DNA of 64,000 nucleotides, taken from assembly GCA_023898685.1 (NCBI GenBank), contig CP060234.1, positions 1,984,001-2,048,000 on the forward strand. Direction: 5' to 3'. Below, in pieces: positions 16,963 to 24,064 of the stretch. The stretch comes from Phycisphaeraceae bacterium. Lineage in GTDB: Bacteria > Planctomycetota > Phycisphaerae > Phycisphaerales > UBA1924. Under the pieces are notes generated by a model. It saw only the letters and a list, made by a program, of their open reading frames with translations. It did no database searches and was not told the origin of the DNA. The position numbers were made by a program, and so were the translations under genes. Each line of letters begins with the position of its first letter. The stretch's first letter is position 1.

Positions 16963-18810
16963 TCAGGGGCACCCGCTCAGGAACGACCCCACGAACGCGG
17001 ACAGGTCGGCCAGGTCGTACAGCCCGTCCCCGTTCATGTCCGCGATCGGGTCGTGCGCGAGGAACGCGCCGATGAACGCCGAGATGTCCGCGAGGTCGAG
17101 GAGCCCGAAAGGCGGCGCCACGTCCGCGAGGCACGGCAGCCCGATCAGCAGCACGTCGTCATAGTCGAAGTCCGCGTCGCCGTCGGCGTCGAGCATCTCG
17201 ATCCCCGGCACGATCGGTTCGGAGACGTTCGCCTGCTGGCGTGCCAGCACCGCCCGTTTGTCCGCCGCGTCGACGTCGCCGTCGAGGTCGATGTCGCCGA
17301 TCCGCTCGGGCGGGTAGAGCGTCCACGTCTGGTCGGCGGGGTAACCCGTCAGCGTCCGGCTCGCCCCTGTGTTGGGCCAGTTGACGTCGATCTGCTGCAT
17401 CGAGGTCGCGTCGGCCAGCCCGAAGTGGAGCGTGGTCGTCTCCTGCGCCTTGTAGTTGTGCCCCGCCCGCATCTCGCGGATCTGCGAGACATCAGTCTGC
17501 ACGCGGATCCGCGTCCCGATGCCGAAGGTGTTGTGCCCCTGGCCCACCACGTTGAACTTTGCCCAGTGCCGAGTCGAGCCTTCGTTGTTGATGTACAGCC
17601 GCACCCTCGCGAACTGCTCGGTCGTCATGATGTCCATGTCGCCGTCGTTGTCGATGTCGGCCTGCACGGCGCAATACGTGAAGCTCGGCGTCGCGACGCC
17701 CATCTGCGACGCGACGTCGACCAGCGGGAACGTGCCCGGGTGGTGGAAGAGCGAATTGCCCGCGTTCTGGTTGCAGACGTACACGTCCTCCCACGTATCG
17801 TTGTCGTAGTCCATGCACATCGTGCCCCAGCCCTGCAGGAACACGCCCATGCCCGCCTCGGTCGTGCGGTCGAGGAAGGTGTCGTCCGGCTCAGAACACA
17901 GCAGCACGTTGCCGTAGTCCAGGTTCGTCAGGTAGAGGTCGAACTTCCCGTCCCTCGTGACGTCGCCCAGCGCGATCCCCATGCAGTCGATATGCGCCTC
18001 GGTGTGCGTCTGGGTCGTGATGTCGGTGTACACCCCCCCGTCGTTCCGCAGGAAGTGATTGACGTACGTCCCGGCCGAGCCCTTGTCGGTGCCCAGGTAA
18101 AGGTCGGCGTCGCCGTCCTGCTCATAGTCGAAGAATGTCGCCGTCAGCGTCGGGTCGCCCGCACGCTGCGCGCCCACCGCCGCGGCCACGTCGACGAACG
18201 TGCCGTCGCCCTGGTTCTCGAAGAGCTTGTTCTCGATGAAGTTGTTGTAGGTCGCCGTCCGGTTGCACACGTAGAGGTCCAGCCAGCCGTCGCCGTTGTA
18301 GTCGCCCCAGCACGTCGAGGACGTGTACCCCGTATCCGCCACGCCCGCCGCCGCCCCGATCTCGGTGAACTGCCAGTCGCCGTCGTTGCGGTAGAACAGG
18401 TTGGGAGCGGGCGGCGCGGCCCCGAGCTGCGCCCGGCTGAAGTAAAGATCCAGATCGCCGTCGCCGTCAAAGTCGGCGGCGGAGAGGCCCGCGTAGTCCG
18501 GGTGCTTGGCGATCCGCGGCGTGATGAAGTCGTAGGTCCGGTCGGTGAAGTGCCCCGTCCCGTCGTTCTCGTACAGCCCCACCCGCCCGTCCGAGGCCCC
18601 GAGCGTCACCGCGTCCGGGTCGCCGTCCCCGTCGAGATCGAGCAGCCCGAGCCCCATGCCCCATTGCTCGAGACCGGTCTGCATCGGGAAGTTGATCCCG
18701 CGGGCCACCGCCTCCTCGGTGAACGGGTTCGCCCCGGCGGCTATCCCAGCGCTACCGGCCGCCGCGAGCAGACAACAGGCGGCGCGCGCCGCGATCATGT
18801 CAGCCTTCAT
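16963..18810 (-). CDS. Exported FG-GAP/VCBS-repeat protein with dockerin-like GCP C-terminus
   Basis: A 615-residue exported protein. The signal peptide ends near residue 27 (AGSAGIAAGA). About seven FG-GAP/VCBS units follow, each with the calcium-binding DxDxDGDxD pattern, for example DLDGDGDPDAV, DFDGDGDLDLYF and DIDNDGDMDIMTT; they should form a beta-propeller. After it lies the conserved CRTAC1-like domain (around residues 400-500), then two EF-hand-like repeats, IDLDGDVDAADKRAV and MNGDGLYDLADLSAFVG, ending in GCP. The end resembles that of the exported protein at 59296-60261. The ATG at 18810 is preceded by a GGAG-rich ribosome site, so the GTG at 18828 is less likely. Its ligand is unknown. 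Confidence 0.88.
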   Translation of the reverse strand: MKADMIAARAACCLLAAAGSAGIAAGANPFTEEAVARGINFPMQTGLEQWGMGLGLLDLDGDGDPDAVTLGASDGRVGLYENDGTGHFTDRTYDFITPRIAKHPDYAGLSAADFDGDGDLDLYFSRAQLGAAPPAPNLFYRNDGDWQFTEIGAAAGVADTGYTSSTCWGDYNGDGWLDLYVCNRTATYNNFIENKLFENQGDGTFVDVAAAVGAQRAGDPTLTATFFDYEQDGDADLYLGTDKGSAGTYVNHFLRNDGGVYTDITTQTHTEAHIDCMGIALGDVTRDGKFDLYLTNLDYGNVLLCSEPDDTFLDRTTEAGMGVFLQGWGTMCMDYDNDTWEDVYVCNQNAGNSLFHHPGTFPLVDVASQMGVATPSFTYCAVQADIDNDGDMDIMTTEQFARVRLYINNEGSTRHWAKFNVVGQGHNTFGIGTRIRVQTDVSQIREMRAGHNYKAQETTTLHFGLADATSMQQIDVNWPNTGASRTLTGYPADQTWTLYPPERIGDIDLDGDVDAADKRAVLARQQANVSEPIVPGIEMLDADGDADFDYDDVLLIGLPCLADVAPPFGLLDLADISAFIGAFLAHDPIADMNGDGLYDLADLSAFVGSFLSGCP

Positions 18811-19038
18811 CGCCTTGCCTCTCCGCAAGTACAGAACTCACGACTCTCCACACCGAACGAATACGGCCACACACGCCGGAACCGGCGCGTCGGGGTGTAG
18901 TCGACGATACACGAAGCGCCTCGCGGGAAGAACCCCAATTCCGCGAATCCAGCGACATCCAGGTCTCCTATTATCTCCTTCCCAATCCGGCGCGATACTG
19001 AATAAAAAACAAACATCACACCGCGAGGAGCGACCGCG

Positions 19039-19800
19039 ATGTCCAAGAGACGACCCATCATCGGCGGCAACTGGAAGATGAACACCAACGCCGAGTCGGC
19101 GGTTGCCCTCGCCCGGGGCGTCGCGGACGGGTGCGCCGGGCTCAGCGGCGTCGAGGTCTTCGTCTGCCCGCCGTTCCCCTACCTCACCCACGTTGGCTCG
19201 GCCCTGAATAACGCCGTCATGCTCGCCGCCCAGGATCTCTACCACGAGCCCGACGGGGCCTTCACGGGCGAGATCTCCACGGCGATGCTCGCCGACTGCG
19301 GGGTCCGGGCCGTCCTCACGGGCCACAGCGAGCGGCGGCACGTGATCGGCGAGGGCGATGCCCTGATCAACAAGAAGACCCGGGCCGCCCTCAACGCGGG
19401 GCTGCTGGCGGTGCTCTGCGTGGGCGAGAAGCTCGACCAGCGTGACGCGGGCGAGACCGACGCCGTGAACGAGCGACAGATCCGGGCAGGGCTGGCGGGC
19501 GTCACCCCCGACCAGATGGCCCGGGTCGTCATCGCCTACGAGCCCGTCTGGGCCATCGGCACCGGCAAGACGGCCACCCCCGCCGATGCCCAGGACGCCC
19601 ACGCGAAGATCCGGGCGGTCCTCACCGACCTCTACGGGCCCGAGATCGCTGGGGCGACCCGCATCCAGTACGGCGGCTCGGTCAAGGCCTCCAACGCCGC
19701 CGAGTTGTTCGGCCAGCCCGATATCGATGGGGGCCTGATCGGCGGCGCTTCGCTCAAGACGGCCGATTTCCTCGACATCGTCCGGGCCGCGGCGGGCTGA
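19039..19800 (+). CDS. tpiA: Triosephosphate isomerase
   Basis: A 253-residue TIM-barrel enzyme that interconverts glyceraldehyde-3-phosphate and dihydroxyacetone phosphate. It shows the catalytic Lys in GGNWKMN (residues 10-16), the catalytic His in LTGHSERR and the catalytic Glu in AYEPVWAIGTGKTATP, which includes the mobile loop 6. The late GGSVKASNAAEL phosphate-binding motif is present. CGAGGAGCG just upstream supports the ATG at 19039. A TATTAT box at 18969-18974 may be its -10 element. secG follows after 75 nt. Confidence 0.98.
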   Translation: MSKRRPIIGGNWKMNTNAESAVALARGVADGCAGLSGVEVFVCPPFPYLTHVGSALNNAVMLAAQDLYHEPDGAFTGEISTAMLADCGVRAVLTGHSERRHVIGEGDALINKKTRAALNAGLLAVLCVGEKLDQRDAGETDAVNERQIRAGLAGVTPDQMARVVIAYEPVWAIGTGKTATPADAQDAHAKIRAVLTDLYGPEIAGATRIQYGGSVKASNAAELFGQPDIDGGLIGGASLKTADFLDIVRAAAG

Positions 19801-19875
19801 GCAGGCCCCGATCAGCGTGACAGACGCCTAGACTCCGGGCCCGTCTCGCGGTATCACGATCCTGATGGAGTTCGG

Positions 19876-20391
19876 ATGATCCTCACGCTCGCTCAGATCC
19901 CCGCCTGGTTGGTCTCGCTGCTCGCGATCTTCTTCCTGGTCGTCTGCCTGTCGATGATCCTCATCGTGCTGATCCAGCGCCCCCAGGGCGGCGGGCTCAG
20001 CGGGGCGTTCGGTGCGGGTGGGGGCTCGGGCCAGACGGCGTTCGGCACCAAGACCGGCGACGTGCTTACGCTGGTGACAATCGGGATCTTCGTGCTCTTC
20101 CTGGGCACCGCGGTGGGGCTCAACTTCGCGGTGCGACCCCCGGCCGCCAAGGCGCCTTCCAACCAGGTCAGCGCCCCGGCGACCAGCCAGGAAACTCCGC
20201 CGGCAACGCCGCCGGGCGGCGACGGGGCCCAGCAGCCCGACACCGGGGGGGCGCCCTCCCAGAGCCCGGCCGGGATCCCCGCCGATCAGCCCGGCACACA
20301 GCCGCCCGCGGGCGAGCAGACCCCTGCCGATACACCGCCCCCCGCCGAGCCCGCGCCGACCGCGCCGTCGACCGGCGACGGGGCGCCGTAA
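19876..20391 (+). CDS. secG: Preprotein translocase subunit SecG with a Pro-rich tail
   Basis: A 171-residue protein. The first 85 residues match SecG: two membrane helices (about 10-32 and 58-80) flank the conserved cytoplasmic loop LIQRPQGGGLSGAFGAGGG. SecG assists protein export by SecYE. The remaining 85 residues are a Pro/Ala/Gln-rich, probably disordered tail absent from most SecG proteins. It lies between tpiA and yicC, a common pairing with tpiA. Confidence 0.95.
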   Translation: MILTLAQIPAWLVSLLAIFFLVVCLSMILIVLIQRPQGGGLSGAFGAGGGSGQTAFGTKTGDVLTLVTIGIFVLFLGTAVGLNFAVRPPAAKAPSNQVSAPATSQETPPATPPGGDGAQQPDTGGAPSQSPAGIPADQPGTQPPAGEQTPADTPPPAEPAPTAPSTGDGAP

Positions 20392-20447
20392 CTCGGCGGC
20401 CGATCTCGCCGCGCCGGTGAGCCCGCGCGGCGTGCAAGGAGCCACGC

Positions 20448-21338
20448 TTGATCCGCAGCATGACCGGGTTCGGAGACGCGTCGGTCCGTGAGAACGGCAT
20501 CGAGCATTGTGTCGAGATCAAGTCGGTCAACAACAAGTACTTCAAGGCCATCATGCGGCTTCCCGAGTCGCTCCAGCCGCTCGAGCCCGAGTTCGAGATC
20601 GCCACCCGCCGCCGGCTCGAGCGGGGCACGGTGACGCTCTCGATCTCGATCAGCGATACGTCGGAGCGCGCGGCGTTTCAGATCAACCACGCGGCGCTCG
20701 ATCACTACGTCGAGCAGATCAAGCAGAGCAAGGCCGTCAAGGGCGATGACGTCCGCATCGACCTGGGCCCGCTGCTCGACCTGCCCGGCGTGCTCCAGCC
20801 CCCGGGCGACGAGGAGGGCCGGATCCAGAGCGCCCGCGCCGTCCTGCTCCCGCTGATCGAAAAGGCCTGCGACGAGCTCATCGACATGCGCAACCGTGAG
20901 GGGGCCGATCTCGCCCGCGACCTCATGGAGCAGCACGACTACATCTCCGCCTATCTCGAGCGCGTGGCCGCTCACGCGCCCACCGTCGTGCGCGAGTACG
21001 AGAATCGGCTGCGCTCGCGCATCGAGACGCTGCTCGCCGACGCCGAGATGACCGTCGACCGGGCCGACCTCGTCCGCGAGATCGCCGTCTACGCCGAGAA
21101 GACCGACATCGCCGAGGAGATCACCCGTCTGCGGGGCCACCTCCGCCAGTTCTCCGATCGCATCAAGGGCAACGACGGCTCGCCGATCGGTCGCACGCTC
21201 GAGTTCCTGACGCAGGAGATGCTCCGCGAGGCGAACACGATGGCGAGCAAGTCGCCCAGCGCCGAGGTCAGCCGGCTCATCGTCGAGATCAAGGGCGCGA
21301 TCGACCGCATCAAGGAGCAGGTGCTCAACGTCGCCTGA
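20448..21338 (+). CDS. yicC: YicC/YloC family endoribonuclease
   Basis: A 296-residue protein with the family start IRSMTGFGDASV and the conserved C-terminal segment REANTMASKSPSAEVS followed by a long helix (IVEIKGAIDRIKEQVLNV). YicC-family proteins are stress-related endoribonucleases. The start is TTG at 20448, with AAGGA at 20436-20440; this gives the canonical MIRSMTGFG, whereas the ATG at 20460 would delete it. Length matches the family. It lies between secG and the APH-like kinase. Confidence 0.93.
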   Translation: MIRSMTGFGDASVRENGIEHCVEIKSVNNKYFKAIMRLPESLQPLEPEFEIATRRRLERGTVTLSISISDTSERAAFQINHAALDHYVEQIKQSKAVKGDDVRIDLGPLLDLPGVLQPPGDEEGRIQSARAVLLPLIEKACDELIDMRNREGADLARDLMEQHDYISAYLERVAAHAPTVVREYENRLRSRIETLLADAEMTVDRADLVREIAVYAEKTDIAEEITRLRGHLRQFSDRIKGNDGSPIGRTLEFLTQEMLREANTMASKSPSAEVSRLIVEIKGAIDRIKEQVLNVA

Positions 21339-21390
21339 ATCACCGGTCACCCGAGGCGCCCCGCTCGGGCGGCCCCAACCCGGCGGGCCC

Positions 21391-22413
21391 ATGACCACCC
21401 CGGCCCCATCCCGCAACGCCAACCAGGACCGCCGCCCCCTCGACGCCGACGAGTGCCGGGCCGTCGTGGGCCGCTACGGGCTGGCCGGGGTCTCGGGCGT
21501 ACGCGACTTTGCCCGGGGCAATCCCAGATCGCCCAAGGCCATCGTCGAGGCGCGCTCGGGCCGGTTTCTGCTCAAGCGCCGGGCCCCGGGGCTCGACGAC
21601 TACGCCCGCCTCCAGACCGAGCACGCGGCGCAGACCATTCTCCAGGGCGCGGGCCGCCCCGTGCCCGCCCCGCTCTCCACGCCCGACGGCGAGACAATCG
21701 TCGTTCACGAACGCCGGCTCTACGAGCTCTACCCGTACATCGAAGCCGAGGGTTGGATGCCGGGGCCCGACTCGGCCCGCGCCGCGGGCCTCGTCCTCGC
21801 CAGTCTGCACGACACGCTGGCGCGGCTCGACGTGCCGGCGGACGCCGGGCCGACCGACCTCGTTGCCCCGGCCTTCGACCACCTCGCGTCGAGCACACCC
21901 GCGCTGCGCCCGTCCCTCGAACGCCTCCACCGCGACTGGGAGTCCGCCATGCTCCACCTTGAGCATGTGCCCCTCTCCCCGCCTCGGCTCACACACGGCG
22001 ACTACCACCCCGGCAACACGCTCTGGCGGGCGGGCGACATCGTCGCCGTTGTTGATTTCGAGACGATGCGCCCCGCGCCGCACGCCGCGGAGGCCGCCCT
22101 CGCGGCCCTGCTCTTCTCGCTCGACACCACCGGCGACGACCCCGAATCATGGCCCGACGCGCCCATCCTTCCGCGTCTCGAGTCGTTCTGGGCGGGATAC
22201 GGCGCCGAGCGGTTCGACCGATCACTGACCGGCACGTTCGCCTGGCTGATGATCAATGGCCTGATCGCCGAAGCGGTGCCCCGGGCCTGCCGCCACGCGG
22301 GCTTCGGGCGGCATGACACTGGGCTGATACTCCCCTTCATCGCCCGCCTCACGGCCTGGCTCAGCGAGCACGCCGATGGGCTGGGGGTGGTGTTGTCCCA
22401 GGCAGGGGATTGA
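21391..22413 (+). CDS. Aminoglycoside phosphotransferase-family kinase
   Basis: A 340-residue protein of the APH/choline kinase fold. The catalytic loop is THGDYHPGNTLW (about residue 205) and the metal-binding motif is VVDFETMRPAP. The N-lobe shows IVEARSGRFLLKRRAPG, with the ATP-contacting Lys. The substrate is not evident: relatives include homoserine kinase-like ThrB, SrkA and sugar kinases. It is 52 nt downstream of yicC and 30 nt upstream of the PDZ gene, probably in one unit. Confidence 0.85.
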   Translation: MTTPAPSRNANQDRRPLDADECRAVVGRYGLAGVSGVRDFARGNPRSPKAIVEARSGRFLLKRRAPGLDDYARLQTEHAAQTILQGAGRPVPAPLSTPDGETIVVHERRLYELYPYIEAEGWMPGPDSARAAGLVLASLHDTLARLDVPADAGPTDLVAPAFDHLASSTPALRPSLERLHRDWESAMLHLEHVPLSPPRLTHGDYHPGNTLWRAGDIVAVVDFETMRPAPHAAEAALAALLFSLDTTGDDPESWPDAPILPRLESFWAGYGAERFDRSLTGTFAWLMINGLIAEAVPRACRHAGFGRHDTGLILPFIARLTAWLSEHADGLGVVLSQAGD

Positions 22414-22443
22414 CGCCGGGCCGTTGGGCCGCGAGACTCTGGT

Positions 22444-23535
22444 ATGCCACGACCCGCACACTCCGCCGTCGCGCTCGCCACGATGCTGGCCGCGGCGGTG
22501 TTTGCTCAAGCGGGCTCCGGGCCGACCGTCGATGCGGCGATCGGCATGCTCGACTCGGCCACGCTCGCCGAGCGGGTGCAGGCGACGCAACGCCTGCTCG
22601 ACCCCGACGGGCTGACGCTGCCCGAGGCCGAGCACCTGCTCGCCTCGGATGCCCTGACCCCCGAGACACGACTCCGCCTCGAGTCGATCGGAGCCGAGTT
22701 GTTCGCTCGCGAGCCCCGCGCCGGGCTGGGCGTGCGGTTCGCGCCGGCGCCGGATGGGGCGGGCGCTCCGCTCGACATGGTGATGCCCAACTTCCCCGCC
22801 GCCGGGTTTCTTCAGGCCGGCGACATCGTCGTGACGGTCGACGGCGAGCCGATGGTCAACACCACCCATATGGGGACGGTGATCCTGAGCCACGCCCCGG
22901 GCGATGTCCTCCATGTTGAGATCGATCGCCCCGTCGTGGGAGAAGGCCTTCCCACGGCCCGACGGCTCGCCTTCGATGTCCCGCTGGGGCGATTCGAAGA
23001 CCTCGGCGGCACCAGGCTGGAGCCCGCACGCCTCGAAGCCGCCTTCCGGTACCGTCTCGCCCGGCACGGGGTTTCGCACGAGCCCCCGCTCGTCGGCTCG
23101 GGCCTGACTCCTCTCGAGTGGGTCCGGGCTGAAGGCTACGACGAGCGAGCCGCGAAAGCGCCCGAGATCAAGACCAGGCCCGTGGCCGCATGGCGTGTCC
23201 TCTCGTTCGGCGGCCAGCCCGAATCATCCGTCGCCGAGATCGAACTCAGGAGAGGCGACCCGAACGCGATGATCCGCCGCGTGAGCATCGCGCTCCAGGC
23301 CGACGGCCTGTACGACCAGATCGAGGAGGCCCTCGCGGGCTACCGGGCGATCGTGCGTCGGCTCGCGGAACTCCGCGCAATCATGGGCGAGGCGACCCTG
23401 CCCAGGCCCGGCGACGAGCAGGCTCGGGGGATCGACCGTGTGCAGGCCGAGCGGGATGAACTCGAATCCGGCTTGACCGAGATCGTCCGTACGCTCGAGG
23501 CCGCACCGGGCGACAGCGTCAACCCACCGCCCTGA
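22444..23535 (+). CDS. Exported PDZ-domain protein
   Basis: A 363-residue protein with a signal peptide (ATMLAAAVFAQAGSG). A helical section follows, then a PDZ-like domain around residues 90-165: GLGVRFA, then FPAAGFLQAGDIVVTVDGEP, the usual carboxylate-binding and ligand-groove stretch. The C-terminal 180 residues are charged and helical (EEALAGYRAIVRRLAELRAI) with no protease motif, so it is probably a scaffolding or regulatory PDZ protein in the periplasm. It converges on the HD gene with a 17-bp overlap of the 3' ends. Confidence 0.75.
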   Translation: MPRPAHSAVALATMLAAAVFAQAGSGPTVDAAIGMLDSATLAERVQATQRLLDPDGLTLPEAEHLLASDALTPETRLRLESIGAELFAREPRAGLGVRFAPAPDGAGAPLDMVMPNFPAAGFLQAGDIVVTVDGEPMVNTTHMGTVILSHAPGDVLHVEIDRPVVGEGLPTARRLAFDVPLGRFEDLGGTRLEPARLEAAFRYRLARHGVSHEPPLVGSGLTPLEWVRAEGYDERAAKAPEIKTRPVAAWRVLSFGGQPESSVAEIELRRGDPNAMIRRVSIALQADGLYDQIEEALAGYRAIVRRLAELRAIMGEATLPRPGDEQARGIDRVQAERDELESGLTEIVRTLEAAPGDSVNPPP

Positions 23536-24064
23536 AACGTTCGAGTGCCTGTTCCACAACCTCGGCGGCCCGGGCCAGCGAGGCGTTCCCCGATCGGTCC
23601 CTTCTGGCAATGCCGATCGCCCGCACCGCGCGGGCGATCAGTCGCTCGCGTTTCCCCGCCGAGGGCGGCTGCTCGTCCCAGGTCGCGTCGGCCATGTTGT
23701 CGAACACATCGGCCAGCTTGACCAGCTTCGCCCGCCAGTCGGCGTTCTCGAGCCCTTCGTCGTAAACAGCCTCGCGGCGTTCGGATGGAAGCGCCGCGTT
23801 CTTCGAGAGCGCCGCCACGCCGTCGGCGATGGTCCGGTTGAACCCGTCGAGCAGATCCTCGTAGTCGGTCGTCGTGTCCTCGATCACGTCGTGGAGCCAC
23901 GCGATCGCGAGCGCCTCGTCGTCGATGCAGCCGAACACCGCGGCCACCGTCATCGCCACGCGCGAGGGGTGGGCCGCGTAGGGCGTCCGGCCGTCGCGGC
24001 GGAACTGTCCCTCGTGGGCCGTCGCGGCGAACGAGGCGGCCCGCGGCCAGAGGTCGGGTGTCAT
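23519..24064 (-). CDS. HD-domain hydrolase of the RelA/SpoT-MESH1 type
   Basis: A 181-residue single-domain protein. The motif order matches the SpoT-type hydrolase: His17 in TAHEGQFRRDGRTPYAAHP, His32, the HD pair His58-Asp59 in WLHDVIEDTT, and the late KLADVFDNMADA. Such proteins hydrolyse (p)ppGpp or related nucleotides with a divalent metal. The ATG at 24064 overlaps the stop of the beta-galactosidase-like gene by four bases, which fixes the start and implies translational coupling. The link between the two functions is not obvious. Its 3' end overlaps that of the PDZ gene. Confidence 0.85.
   Translation of the reverse strand: MTPDLWPRAASFAATAHEGQFRRDGRTPYAAHPSRVAMTVAAVFGCIDDEALAIAWLHDVIEDTTTDYEDLLDGFNRTIADGVAALSKNAALPSERREAVYDEGLENADWRAKLVKLADVFDNMADATWDEQPPSAGKRERLIARAVRAIGIARRDRSGNASLARAAEVVEQALERFRAVG

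Noticed and set aside
14982..18900. Very long open frames antisense to pckA (14982-16892, minus) and to the FG-GAP gene (17053-18900, plus)
   Set aside because: They mirror confirmed genes in GC-rich DNA and have no recognisable protein motifs. Their composition is the typical Arg/Ala/Val shadow.
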